NCBI GenBank assembly: GCA_002450095.1
Contig: DJYK01000026.1
Span: 86,864 to 150,863 of the forward strand
DNA length: 64,000 nucleotides
Direction of reading: 5' to 3'
From: Mageeibacillus sp. UBA6980
GTDB taxonomy: Bacteria > Bacillota > Clostridia > Saccharofermentanales > Saccharofermentanaceae
Under the pieces are notes generated by a model. The model saw only the letters and a list, made by a program, of their open reading frames with translations, made no database searches and was not told where the DNA came from. A program made the translations under genes and the position numbers. How positions within the stretch are numbered: position 1 is the first letter of the stretch; every line of letters begins with the position of its first letter. Of this stretch, positions 27,418 through 36,218 are shown one piece after another.

Positions 27418-28278
27418 ATGATACACGATATATATCCTCACATTCTTAAGAATTCATATGATCCCGGACGAATTGTCAGTGAAAACAGTCTGATCATTCA
27501 CTTTGATAAGGAAGGAAAGATATTGACCAGATCTTCCGGAAAGCCTTTTCCGAGATTCTCGGATCTTAAGGTGAAGCCTCAGATCCTCACATATCTGTTC
27601 TCCATGGATGATGACGACTTGTTCCTCGCCGAGGATGAGATCATTGATCGTCCCGAAGGATATGAGTACCTGAGGATAAGGCAGTTCCGTTCCAAAGAAG
27701 GAATGCCGAAGAAGAGCATTTTCGAAGCGTTTACGGCAAAGCAGTTAGGTTCATGGTATATGAATAACAAATACTGCGGAAGATGCGGCTCGCTTACGGG
27801 AAGAAGCACTGTCGAGCGTGCCGTCGTCTGTCCCAAATGCGGTAATACGATCTATCCGAGGGTAGTTCCGGCCGTAATCGTAGGGATTATTAAAAGAGGC
27901 AGTTCAAGTGATGAAGACAGGATACTCCTCACAAAGTATTCAGGAAGAGCGGATGTTCCTTATTATGCATTGGTCGCGGGTTTCACGGAGATAGGAGAGA
28001 CCTTCGAACAGACTGTTCAAAGAGAAGCGATGGAGGAGACAGGTCTTCAGGTCAGGAATATTCATTACTATAAGTCTCAGCCCTGGGGCGTCGCGGATGA
28101 TATCCTCGCAGGATTCTTCTGTGAACTTCAAGGTTCGGATAAGATAAAGATGGATAAGGACGAATTGGCGGTAGCCGAGTGGGTATTGAGGAAGGACGTC
28201 ATTCTTCAGCCCGATGATCTGAGTCTTACAAATGAGATGATGACCCTTTTCAAAGAAGGCAGAGAACCTGTGTGGTAA
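27418..28278 (+). CDS. nudC: NAD(+) diphosphatase / NADH pyrophosphatase (Nudix)
   Basis: A 286-aa NudC-type enzyme that splits NAD(H), and in some bacteria removes NAD caps from RNA. A zinc ribbon (CGRCG ... CPKCG) precedes the Nudix domain. The Nudix box spans the GFTEIGETFEQTVQREAMEE stretch, followed by ETGLQV. The NudC-specific SQPW motif is present (YYKSQPWGV). The start is supported by position only, because no ribosome site precedes it and the promoter leaves almost no leader. Its stop overlaps the purD promoter. Confidence 0.93.
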   Translation: MIHDIYPHILKNSYDPGRIVSENSLIIHFDKEGKILTRSSGKPFPRFSDLKVKPQILTYLFSMDDDDLFLAEDEIIDRPEGYEYLRIRQFRSKEGMPKKSIFEAFTAKQLGSWYMNNKYCGRCGSLTGRSTVERAVVCPKCGNTIYPRVVPAVIVGIIKRGSSSDEDRILLTKYSGRADVPYYALVAGFTEIGETFEQTVQREAMEETGLQVRNIHYYKSQPWGVADDILAGFFCELQGSDKIKMDKDELAVAEWVLRKDVILQPDDLSLTNEMMTLFKEGREPVW

Positions 28279-28281
28279 AAT
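28272..28281 (+). promoter_or_regulatory. Extended -10 promoter upstream of purD, within a palindrome
   Basis: TGTGG-TAAAAT (28276-28281) fits the TRTGN extended -10 form and overlaps the nudC stop codon. The surrounding 15 bases GTGGTAAAATACCAC (28272-28286 region) are a perfect inverted repeat around AAA. The same first 13 bases precede def. A regulator could bind the palindrome, but this is only inferred. Confidence 0.45.
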
Positions 28282-28313
28282 ACCACCTGAATATATAAAC
28301 GGAGGCATTGGTC

Positions 28314-29567
28314 ATGAAAGTTTTGGTAGTCGGAAGCGGCGGAAGAGAGCATGTAGTTTGTTGGAAGTTAAAGCAGGATCCGAGGGTAACGGAATTGTTC
28401 TGCGCTCCCGGTAACGGCGGTATCGCTTCAATTGCCGAGTGCGTTGATATTAAGGCAAACGAGATAGACAAACTCGTATCCTTCGCTAAGGACGGAAAGT
28501 TCGATCTTGTTTTTATTGCTCCCGAAGATCCGCTGGCATTGGGACTTGCCGACAAACTGGAAGAGGAAGGAATAAGGTGTTTCGGACCTAAGGCCAATGC
28601 TGCTATTATCGAATCATCCAAAGCGTTCTCTAAGAGTCTTATGAGAAAGTACGGTATCCCTACAGCAAAGTATGAGATCTTTGATGATGAGACCAAGGCT
28701 CTCGAATATCTCGAGACACAGCCTATGCCTATCGTTATTAAATGTGACGGACTTGCTCTCGGCAAGGGAGTAATAATCGCTCAGACACTTGATGAAGCGA
28801 AGCAGGCCGTAAGCGATATGATGGGAGATAAGAAGTTCGGAAGTGCAGGCTCTACCGTTGTTATCGAAGAGTGCATGGTAGGTCCCGAGCTTACGATCCT
28901 CTCATTCTCAGACGGTAATACGGCGGTACCGATGATCTCTTCGAGAGACCATAAGAGAGTAAATGATCATGATGAGGGACTTAATACCGGCGGTATGGGT
29001 GCCGTAACACCCGGTGCCGATATGACTCCCGATCTTAAAAAGAGGATACAGGATGAGATAATCACCCCGACCGTAGAAGCGCTGAAGGCTGAGGGGAGAC
29101 CTTTTAAGGGCGTTATCTACTTCGGTCTTATGCTCACATCGGAAGGACCTAAGGTTGTCGAGTATAACTGCAGATTCGGCGATCCCGAAGTTCAGGCTAT
29201 CCTTCCTTTGCTCGAGACGAGTCTGCTCGATATAGTCGATGCCGTAATTGACGGCAAGCTCAACGAGATCGAGATCAAGTGGAAGAATAAGTGTTCCTGC
29301 GTTGTTGTTATGGCTTCAGGCGGATATCCCGAGAGTTATCAGAAGGGTTACGAGATCACGGGTATCGATACATGCGGCAAACTCGTGTTCCAGGCAGGAA
29401 CTGCTTTGAAAGACGGTAAGTTGGTAACAAACGGCGGAAGAGTTCTCTGCGTTTACGATGAGGGTGATACTTTGGATGAAGCGATCGACGGTGCCTATGA
29501 AGGCGTTAAGAAGATCAACTTCAAGGATGCTCATTACCGTCATGATATAGGAAGGACTCTCGGCTGA
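28314..29567 (+). CDS. purD: Phosphoribosylamine-glycine ligase
   Basis: PurD (417 aa) joins glycine to phosphoribosylamine in purine synthesis, an ATP-grasp enzyme. The ATG at 28314 is eight bases after GGAGG; a TTG six bases upstream is less likely. Seen are VLVVGSGGREH, IVIKCDGLALGKGV (ATP-grasp), NTGGMGAVTPG and VEYNCRFGDPEVQ (metal site). It stands alone, without the usual purE-purH neighbours, two bases before nadD-yqeK. Confidence 0.97.
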   Translation: MKVLVVGSGGREHVVCWKLKQDPRVTELFCAPGNGGIASIAECVDIKANEIDKLVSFAKDGKFDLVFIAPEDPLALGLADKLEEEGIRCFGPKANAAIIESSKAFSKSLMRKYGIPTAKYEIFDDETKALEYLETQPMPIVIKCDGLALGKGVIIAQTLDEAKQAVSDMMGDKKFGSAGSTVVIEECMVGPELTILSFSDGNTAVPMISSRDHKRVNDHDEGLNTGGMGAVTPGADMTPDLKKRIQDEIITPTVEALKAEGRPFKGVIYFGLMLTSEGPKVVEYNCRFGDPEVQAILPLLETSLLDIVDAVIDGKLNEIEIKWKNKCSCVVVMASGGYPESYQKGYEITGIDTCGKLVFQAGTALKDGKLVTNGGRVLCVYDEGDTLDEAIDGAYEGVKKINFKDAHYRHDIGRTLG

Positions 29568-29569
29568 AG

Positions 29570-30802
29570 ATGAACATCGGACTTCTCGGAGGAGCTTTCG
29601 ATCCTTTTCATAAAGGTCATGCGGCCCTCATTAAAGGTGCCGTCAAAAGCGGTATCGTTGATGCCGTCATAGTCATTCCTTCGGGAAGGAGTCCTTTTAA
29701 GAGCAACCGTTCAATGAGCGCAGCTCCGTACCGCTATTACATGACCAAGAAAGCCGTTGAAGAGATCTTCAGGAATGAAAACGTCTTTATAAGCGACATA
29801 GAGTTTATGTATTCCGGTACGAGTTTTACTCTTACGACACTGAAGGAGATCATGAAGCCTTCATATATCAGGACATTTCTTAAGGCGAACGGCATCAAGG
29901 CTAAGGAAGCCGACGGTTCACATCGTTACTTCTGGATCACGGGTTCTGATGTGCTTCCGACTTTTGAGAAGTGGCATGAACCGCTTAAGATCCTCGATCT
30001 TTGTACACTGCTCGTTGCGTCAAGACCCGGTGACGGTGTGGATGTGAAAGAACAGATCGTAAGATTGGAAAAGGTTCTCGGTATCAGGCCCGATATTGAA
30101 GTCTTTAAGATCGAAGGCGTTGAAGCGGCATCGAGTGATATCAGGAAGAGTAATGATCTTGATCAGGTGCCTGACTGCGTAAAAGAGTTTATCCAAACTC
30201 ATAATCTTTACAGTGAAGATGAACCCTTAAAATATGTTTCGGAGAAGGCTTCTGATGATTTTGCCGATTTCTCCATCGTACTTTACAGATATCTCGGAGA
30301 GAAAAGACTTCTTCACACGTTAAATGTCGGGCTGTTGAGCGCATACTACGCCTCAATCTATGACAAGGGGCTTTGTGATAAGGCGTTGATCGCCGGTGAA
30401 CTTCACGACTGCGCCAAAGAACTTGACGAGTCCTTGCAGGAACAGATGGCTCGTGAAAATTCCGGGGATCTTTTTACCGAGAAGAAACTTCTTCATTCTC
30501 CTGCGGGAGCGGTTATGGCTCAACGAGAATTCGGCATTACGGATCCCGAGATCCTTGATGCGATTACATACCATACGACCGGAAGAGGCAATATGAGCCT
30601 TCTGGATAAGATCGTTTATCTTGCCGATAAACTCGAGCCGTCGAGAACTTATGCCGATCTTACGGAGGAGCGCGAATTAGCGGTAAAGGATATAGATGCA
30701 GCCCTCGCTTTGTGCGTAAAGTCTGTTAAGAAGAAATTCGATTCGAGAGGACAGAAGATACACCCTCTTACAATCGACTTTATGGAAGAATTAGGGGTAT
30801 AA
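29570..30802 (+). CDS. nadD-yqeK: Fused NadD-YqeK: nicotinate-nucleotide adenylyltransferase plus HD-domain hydrolase
   Basis: A 410-aa fusion. Residues 1-about 205 are NadD, which adenylates nicotinate mononucleotide in NAD synthesis: GGAFDPFHKGH carries the nucleotidyltransferase HxGH motif, and SSDIRKS matches the ISSTxIR region. Residues about 225-410 are YqeK-like with HD motifs: LLHTLNVG, GELHDCAKEL, LLHSPAGA, ITYHTTG and VYLADKLEPSR. YqeK proteins hydrolyse Ap4A symmetrically. In most Firmicutes nadD, yqeK and rsfS are three successive genes; here the first two are one frame with no stop between, and rsfS follows. Confidence 0.93.
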   Translation: MNIGLLGGAFDPFHKGHAALIKGAVKSGIVDAVIVIPSGRSPFKSNRSMSAAPYRYYMTKKAVEEIFRNENVFISDIEFMYSGTSFTLTTLKEIMKPSYIRTFLKANGIKAKEADGSHRYFWITGSDVLPTFEKWHEPLKILDLCTLLVASRPGDGVDVKEQIVRLEKVLGIRPDIEVFKIEGVEAASSDIRKSNDLDQVPDCVKEFIQTHNLYSEDEPLKYVSEKASDDFADFSIVLYRYLGEKRLLHTLNVGLLSAYYASIYDKGLCDKALIAGELHDCAKELDESLQEQMARENSGDLFTEKKLLHSPAGAVMAQREFGITDPEILDAITYHTTGRGNMSLLDKIVYLADKLEPSRTYADLTEERELAVKDIDAALALCVKSVKKKFDSRGQKIHPLTIDFMEELGV

Positions 30803-30803
30803 T
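30774..30803 (+). promoter_or_regulatory. Possible promoter for rsfS
   Basis: TCGACT (30774-30779), 18 bases, then TATAAT (30798-30803), inside and across the end of nadD-yqeK. It would give a leader of about 20 bases containing AAGGAG. Confidence 0.4.
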
Positions 30804-30832
30804 CAATTAAGATATACCTTAAGGAGATGCAA

Positions 30833-31165
30833 ATGACATCAGAAGAATTAGCTAAAAAGATAGTAAGCGTACTCGAGTCTAAGAAAGGCTCTGATATTGA
30901 AGTTATAAATGTAGCCGAGAAGACTACAATGGCCGATTATTTCATTATAGTAACCGGTAATTCTACAACACAGATCAAAGCGTTGGCCGATGAGGTTGAA
31001 TATGTTCTGAAGAATGAAGATGACATAGTCGCAGATCATGTTGAGGGAAGATCGGGAGATAAGTGGATCCTCATAGATTTTAAGGACGTGGTCGTACACG
31101 TGATGCATCCGGAATTAAGAGCATCATACGATCTCGAGAGCCTTTGGAATAAGAAAGGATCCTGA
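30833..31165 (+). CDS. rsfS: Ribosome silencing factor RsfS
   Basis: RsfS/Iojap (110 aa) binds uL14 and blocks joining of ribosomal subunits. The central DYFIIVTGNSTTQIKALA and the C-terminal DVVVHVMHPELRASYDLE are typical. The ATG at 30833 is preferred because AAGGAG ends six bases before it; the ATG at 30827 abuts the same site and is unlikely. Confidence 0.95.
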   Translation: MTSEELAKKIVSVLESKKGSDIEVINVAEKTTMADYFIIVTGNSTTQIKALADEVEYVLKNEDDIVADHVEGRSGDKWILIDFKDVVVHVMHPELRASYDLESLWNKKGS

Positions 31166-31213
31166 TCATCATTACATAAGATCTTCCGATCGTATTCTGT
31201 TTGGGGATAGATT

Positions 31214-31876
31214 ATGAATATCAAAATCGGAAATAAGTTAAGCAGGAATATGGTATATATTGCTGCGTTTGTATTGGTATCGCTGATAAGTCTTGTTTAT
31301 AAGCTTTATCTGAGCGGTACGTTCGACGGTGCGTTCAGCCCGGATACCGGAAATGCCGGCATAACCGTAGTAACCGAACAATCATCTGAAGAGACTTCGA
31401 TCGCAACTGATGATACTCTCGAAGAGTATATTAGCGTATATATATGCGGTGAGGTCGTAACTCCCGGGGTATATGAAGTGCCAAGAGGAGATATCGTTAA
31501 CGATGTTGTGAACCTCGCAGGCGGATTTACGGAGAATGCCGCTTCCGACAGAGTGGATCTCGTAAGTATACTTGACCGGAATGTCTCGTTATACATTCCG
31601 CGTGAAGGTGAAGCGTATGCGGACGGAATAGTAAGGGCTGAACAGAATGTTTGGGGGATCGAGACTTCCCGGGGTGAACCCGGGAACGGTCTTGTGAATA
31701 TCAACCATGCTTCGAGAGAGCAGCTGATGACACTTCCGGGGATCGGAGCGGTCACGGCAGATGCGATTATCGAGTACAGAGAACAGCAGCAGTTTCATTC
31801 GACAGAAGACATTATGAATGTTCCGGGGATCGGAGAAGCGAAGTTTAACGTCATAAGGGATCTTATCTGCGTCTGA
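31214..31876 (+). CDS. comEA: ComEA-like DNA-binding competence protein
   Basis: A 220-aa membrane-anchored DNA receptor. A membrane helix lies at about 13-33, then a Ser/Thr/Glu linker, an SLBB domain (SVYICGEVVTPGVYEVPRG, about 75-135) and a C-terminal double helix-hairpin-helix (VNINHASREQLMTLPGIG and MNVPGIGEAKF). In competent bacteria ComEA hands double-stranded DNA to the ComEC channel, which is encoded at 53153. The 3' end overlaps the convergent birA by 14 bases. Confidence 0.93.
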   Translation: MNIKIGNKLSRNMVYIAAFVLVSLISLVYKLYLSGTFDGAFSPDTGNAGITVVTEQSSEETSIATDDTLEEYISVYICGEVVTPGVYEVPRGDIVNDVVNLAGGFTENAASDRVDLVSILDRNVSLYIPREGEAYADGIVRAEQNVWGIETSRGEPGNGLVNINHASREQLMTLPGIGAVTADAIIEYREQQQFHSTEDIMNVPGIGEAKFNVIRDLICV

Positions 31877-32864
31877 CGGATACTTCACCTGAAGACAGAT
31901 CTTCCGTGTGCCCGTCTTCAAACAATACTTTCAAAGAGAAGTCGTCGTTGATGCATACGGCTTTCCCGAGCCTCGGGGTCTCGGATGTGTGGTTGTGTGC
32001 GGAAACCACGCTTACATCAAGACCTGTTGTAGAGCAATGATCTCTATAGGCTTTTAAGTATCTGTCCTGATCGGTCGGAAAGCCTGAAGCGATCTTATCC
32101 ATCTCGAGTATCAGCCGTGCGGCAAGCTCGGATCGGTTGATGGGATCTTGTCTTCCTGATTCATATCTGATCGAGGAAGCGATGTCTCGTAATTCCGGAG
32201 GAAAATCGGAAGGTGACTCATTGACGTTGATCCCGATCCCGATTATTACGTTGCTTACCGCACCTATCTCAGGTTCCACACTCATCTCGGTGAGGATGCC
32301 CGTAACTTTCATGTCGTTTATAAGTATGTCGTTTACCCATTTGATCGAAGGGGTAATGCCGCATACGGAACTGATGGAATCTGAAACTGCCACGGCAGAC
32401 CAGCATGTGACCGTGCTTATGACGGCCGGGTCAATCTCGGGCCTCATAAGGTAAGAAAAATATATGCCGGTTCCGGCAGGTGATAAGAATGATCTTCCGA
32501 GTCTGCCTCTTCCTTTTGTCTGGCAGTCTGAGATCACGACTGTACCTTCCGGTGCGCCGTCAAATGCGAGTTCTTTAAGAACCCGGTTTGTCGAATCCGT
32601 CTCTTCGAGCACGGTGATCTTCTCCATTCGGCTCTTGGGAAGATAAGACATTATCTGACCGTAAGAAAGGATGTCCGGCATATTAAGAAGCTTGTAGCCT
32701 TTGTTCGTAACGGAGGTTATATCGTAACCTTGTTCTTTTAAGGCTTTTACGGCGGTGTTTACGGCAGCGCGGCTTATGCCGAGTTCATCTGAAAGAGCCT
32801 GCCCTGAAATATAGCCGTCGGCTTTTATGAGTTTTGAGATTACATGGTCTTTTGTACTTAACAT
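31863..32864 (-). CDS. birA: Biotin-[acetyl-CoA-carboxylase] ligase / biotin repressor
   Basis: A 333-aa bifunctional BirA. The N-terminal helix-turn-helix (about 1-65; SDELGISRAAVNTAVKALK) is followed by the catalytic domain with TKGRGRLGRSFLSPAG (biotinyl-AMP loop), KWVNDILIND and a C-terminal SH3-like domain (about 285-333). It attaches biotin to carboxylases and probably represses biotin genes. It is transcribed towards comEA and divergently from yraN. Confidence 0.96.
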   Translation of the reverse strand: MLSTKDHVISKLIKADGYISGQALSDELGISRAAVNTAVKALKEQGYDITSVTNKGYKLLNMPDILSYGQIMSYLPKSRMEKITVLEETDSTNRVLKELAFDGAPEGTVVISDCQTKGRGRLGRSFLSPAGTGIYFSYLMRPEIDPAVISTVTCWSAVAVSDSISSVCGITPSIKWVNDILINDMKVTGILTEMSVEPEIGAVSNVIIGIGINVNESPSDFPPELRDIASSIRYESGRQDPINRSELAARLILEMDKIASGFPTDQDRYLKAYRDHCSTTGLDVSVVSAHNHTSETPRLGKAVCINDDFSLKVLFEDGHTEDLSSGEVSVRRR

Positions 32865-32895
32865 AGTCAGTATTCTAACATAACGGAGGAAAACA

Positions 32896-33255
32896 TTGAG
32901 AAAAACAAAAATTATAGGTAATGAAGCGGAGGACGCGGTTATAAGATTTCTGGTCTCAAAGGGATATCGTCTTCTCGTAAGAAATTTCAGCGTTCACAAC
33001 ATGGGGGAACTCGATGTGGTCATGACCAAAGACGACGATCTGTTTGTAGTCGAAGTGAAGTCAAGGCTGGAAGGGACGTTGTATGCGGATCCTGCAGGTT
33101 CCATTACACGCAGTAAACAGAAGAAGATGCTCAACACGACCAGAGTCCTTATCAGCAAATACGGTTTATTCGATAAAAATGTGCACTTTTTGGCAGGTTG
33201 TGTGACCCATAGAAGGGACGGAATGATACAAAATGTAGAAATCATACCCTTTTGA
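32896..33255 (+). CDS. yraN: UPF0102 family protein YraN
   Basis: A 119-aa protein with the endonuclease-like fold of UPF0102: GNEAEDAVIRFL, NMGELDVVM and FVVEVKSR give the E...GExD...ExK pattern. The start is TTG at 32896, seven bases after GGAGG, which makes the non-ATG start credible. Its function is not established. Confidence 0.92.
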   Translation: MRKTKIIGNEAEDAVIRFLVSKGYRLLVRNFSVHNMGELDVVMTKDDDLFVVEVKSRLEGTLYADPAGSITRSKQKKMLNTTRVLISKYGLFDKNVHFLAGCVTHRRDGMIQNVEIIPF

Positions 33256-33275
33256 TATAAAATAATGAATTTTGA

Positions 33276-33304
33276 TTGCCTTTAACTTGCAGGATAGATA
33301 TAAT
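33276..33304 (+). promoter_or_regulatory. Promoter of the aminotransferase-purB transcript
   Basis: TTGCCT (33276-33281), a 17-base spacer and perfect TATAAT (33299-33304) in the 125-base gap before the aminotransferase gene. The leader of about 70 bases contains an AT-rich inverted repeat (TGCAAATTATTTTTGCA) of unknown meaning. Confidence 0.65.
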
Positions 33305-33380
33305 ATGCAAGGCGTTTTAAAGAATCTGCAAATTATTTTTGCAATTACAAATCGATTGAGTTTCAAAAACGGAGGTTAAA

Positions 33381-34667
33381 ATGAAGTCTTTTAAGGAAAT
33401 GAGCAGGGAAGAATTGCTTTCACAGAAAGCGGAGCTCGAGAAGCGCGTTGAAGAATTCAAGGCTATGAATCTTTCGCTCAACATGACAAGAGGAAAGCCC
33501 TCTCCCGAGCAGCTTGATATGTCTAACCACATGTTCGATTCTCTTTCCGAGAAAGGCTTTAAGGCCGAGGACGGTACGGATACCAGAAACTACGGTCTTG
33601 CAAGCGGACTTGCTGAAGTAAAGAAGCTTTTCGCCGATGTTCTTGATACATCAGCAGATAATATATATATAGGTAACGGTTCGAGCCTTAATCTTATGTT
33701 CGATACCGTAATGAGAGCTATGGTCTGGGGTGAGCACGATTCACCCAAGCCCTGGGCACAGGTAGAGGGGAGAAAGTGGCTCTGCCCGGTTCCGGGTTAC
33801 GACAGACACTTCAAGGTAACGGAGACCTGCGGATTTGAGCTTATCCCCGTACCCCTTAAGGAAGACGGTCCTGACATGGATATCGTTGAAGAACTTGTTA
33901 AGGATCCTAAGGTTCTCGGTATGTGGAACGTACCTTGCTATACGAATCCCGACGGATATGTCTATTCGGAGGAGGTCTGCAGAAGACTTGCCTCAATGAA
34001 GACTGCCGCACCCGATTTCAGACTCTTCTGGGATAACGCTTACTGTGTTCACCACCTTTATAAAGAAGAGGATAAGCAGGGCAGGATCCCGGATATCCTC
34101 GGCCTTTGCAAGGAAGCCGGAAATCCTTCACGTGTATATGAGTTTGCTTCGAGTTCCAAGGTTACTTTCGCAAGTTCGGGTATTTCCTGCATCGCTTGTA
34201 ACGAAGAGAACTATAAGCATGCCGTTAAGTATATTAATGTTCAGACTATAGGTGCCAACAAGATAAATCAGCTCGCACACATCAAGTTCATTCCCGATCT
34301 TGATGCTCTTAAGGCTCACATGAGTCGCCACGCTGACATCCTCCGTCCCAAATTTGAACTTACGAACGAGATCCTCGAAAGAGAGCTCGCAGGAACGGAT
34401 GCGGCAACATGGCACAAGCCTCAGGGAGGATATTTCCTTTCCGTGTTTACTCTTCCCGGAACTGCAAAGGATGTTGTAGCAAGATGTAATGAATTGGGTG
34501 TTGCCTTTACGCCTGCCGGTGCCACATACCCTTACGGCATAGACCCCGATGATTCAAACATCAGAGTTGCTCCGAGCTTCCCGTCTCTTGAGGATATAAA
34601 TAAGGCTGTCGAAGTGTTCGCTGTTTGTGTTAAACTGTCTGCTGTAGAGAAGTTACTTTCAGTTTAA
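33381..34667 (+). CDS. PLP-dependent aminotransferase (aspartate aminotransferase, PF12897-like)
   Basis: A 428-aa fold-type I aminotransferase. The N-terminus (NLSLNMTRGKPSPEQLDMS) and NYGLASGL are typical of the aspartate aminotransferase subgroup found in actinobacteria and Clostridia (PF12897 type). The PLP lysine is in SSSKVTFASSGISC; the PLP-ring Asp in FRLFWDNAY, and the carboxylate-binding Arg near SNIRVAPSFPS. It probably makes aspartate from oxaloacetate and glutamate, which would feed purB and lysC; the substrate is inferred. GGAGG precedes the ATG. Confidence 0.9.
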   Translation: MKSFKEMSREELLSQKAELEKRVEEFKAMNLSLNMTRGKPSPEQLDMSNHMFDSLSEKGFKAEDGTDTRNYGLASGLAEVKKLFADVLDTSADNIYIGNGSSLNLMFDTVMRAMVWGEHDSPKPWAQVEGRKWLCPVPGYDRHFKVTETCGFELIPVPLKEDGPDMDIVEELVKDPKVLGMWNVPCYTNPDGYVYSEEVCRRLASMKTAAPDFRLFWDNAYCVHHLYKEEDKQGRIPDILGLCKEAGNPSRVYEFASSSKVTFASSGISCIACNEENYKHAVKYINVQTIGANKINQLAHIKFIPDLDALKAHMSRHADILRPKFELTNEILERELAGTDAATWHKPQGGYFLSVFTLPGTAKDVVARCNELGVAFTPAGATYPYGIDPDDSNIRVAPSFPSLEDINKAVEVFAVCVKLSAVEKLLSV

Positions 34668-34688
34668 TAATATACGGAGGCCTTTAAT

Positions 34689-36140
34689 ATGTCTTTTACT
34701 TCCAAGCCCTCATATGAGAGCCCTTTAAACTCGCGTTATGCAAGCAAGGAGATGCAGTATATCTTTTCTCCTGACAAGAAATTTAAGACTTGGAGACTTC
34801 TGTGGATCGCTCTTGCCGAGGCAGAGAAAGAACTCGGTCTTAATATAACGGATGAGCAGATCGCCGATCTTAAGGCTCATAAGGATGACATCGATTACGA
34901 GGATGCGGCCAAGGAAGAGAAACTTCGCCGTCACGACGTAATGGCTCATGTTCATTCTTACGGTAAGCAGGTTCAGGGTTCCGGCGCGGACGGAATAATC
35001 CATCTCGGCGCCACCTCGTGCTACGTCGGTGATAACACAGATATCATCATCATGAGAGACGCTTTGGAGCTTGTTAGGAAGAGACTTGTCGTCCTTATCT
35101 CGAAGGTTGCTTCATTTGCGGATGACTATAAGGCGATGCCTACATTGGGCTTTACCCATTTCCAGCCCGCTCAGCTTGTAACGGTTGGAAAGAGGGCTTC
35201 ACTCTGGCTTCAGGATCTTGTATTCGATCTTGAGACGGTCGAGAATGCGATCGCTTCATTGAAGCTCCTCGGCTGTAAGGGAACTACAGGAACACAGGCT
35301 TCATTTATGGATCTGTTCGAGGGCGATAACGACAAGTGCGTCGAGCTCGATAAGAAGATCTGTGCGAAAATGGGATTTGAGTCATCCTACTATGTATCAG
35401 GACAGACTTATTCCCGTAAGATCGATTTCATGGTTCTTTCTGCGCTCTCGGGTATCGCTCAGAGTGCTCATAAGTTCTCGAATGATATAAGACTTCTTCA
35501 GCACTTAAAGGAGATCGAGGAGCCCTTCGAGAAGAATCAGATCGGTTCTTCCGCTATGGCTTATAAGAGAAACCCCATGAGATCCGAGAGAATCGCATCA
35601 TTGTCGAGATATGTTATGGCAGACTTAATGAACCCTGCCATGACAGCTTCCGAGCAGTGGTTCGAGAGAACTTTGGACGATTCGGCCAATAAGCGTATCA
35701 GTGTCCCCGAGGCTTTCCTCGCTGTTGATGCCATCCTCGGTATCTATACGAATATCGTTACGGGTATCGTTGTTTATCCTAAGATGATCGAGAAGCATAT
35801 CATGGATGAATTGCCTTTCATGATGACGGAGAACATCATGATGGAAGCTACAAAGAAGGGCGGCAACAGACAGGATCTTCATGAGGAGATAAGACAGCTC
35901 TCGATGCAGGCCGGCGCTGTTGTAAAGCAGGAAGGAAAGCCCAATGACCTTCTTCAAAGGATCGCCAATGATCCAAAGTTCGGTCTTACTATGGACGATC
36001 TTATGAAGGTTGCAGATCCCACACTTTATATCGGACGCTGTCCTCAGCAGGTAGAAGCCTTCCTTGACGAGGTTGTAAATCCTATATTGAAGTCTCACGA
36101 GAGCGATCTTAAGGTCGAAGAAGTGGAGATAAAAGTATAA
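34689..36140 (+). CDS. purB: Adenylosuccinate lyase
   Basis: A 483-aa fumarase/aspartase-superfamily lyase acting twice in purine synthesis (SAICAR and adenylosuccinate). The signature loop GSSAMAYKRNPMRSERI contains the catalytic Ser. HLGATSCYVGDNTD and TLGFTHFQPAQLVT supply the other conserved regions with the catalytic His. The length and N-terminus match the longer PurB type of Clostridia. It follows the aminotransferase by 21 bases with GGAGG. Confidence 0.96.
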   Translation: MSFTSKPSYESPLNSRYASKEMQYIFSPDKKFKTWRLLWIALAEAEKELGLNITDEQIADLKAHKDDIDYEDAAKEEKLRRHDVMAHVHSYGKQVQGSGADGIIHLGATSCYVGDNTDIIIMRDALELVRKRLVVLISKVASFADDYKAMPTLGFTHFQPAQLVTVGKRASLWLQDLVFDLETVENAIASLKLLGCKGTTGTQASFMDLFEGDNDKCVELDKKICAKMGFESSYYVSGQTYSRKIDFMVLSALSGIAQSAHKFSNDIRLLQHLKEIEEPFEKNQIGSSAMAYKRNPMRSERIASLSRYVMADLMNPAMTASEQWFERTLDDSANKRISVPEAFLAVDAILGIYTNIVTGIVVYPKMIEKHIMDELPFMMTENIMMEATKKGGNRQDLHEEIRQLSMQAGAVVKQEGKPNDLLQRIANDPKFGLTMDDLMKVADPTLYIGRCPQQVEAFLDEVVNPILKSHESDLKVEEVEIKV

Positions 36141-36176
36141 TAAAAAAAGCCTGATAAAATTTGCTCAAAAATGGTG

Positions 36177-36204
36177 TTGACATCTCTAGTGGCAATGTTA
36201 TAAT
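36177..36204 (+). promoter_or_regulatory. Strong promoter of tRNA-Lys
   Basis: Perfect TTGACA (36177-36182) and TATAAT (36199-36204) with a 16-base spacer, 14 bases before the tRNA. The 8-bp arms AGCCTGAT (36148-36155) and ATCAGGCT (36206-36213) flank the promoter as an inverted repeat. Confidence 0.85.
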
Positions 36205-36218
36205 AATCAGGCTGTCAA

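Noticed and set aside
32859..32882. TAACATA direct repeat as a BirA operator
   Set aside because: BirA operators are inverted repeats with a longer spacer; this is a direct repeat in AT-rich intergenic DNA and may be chance.
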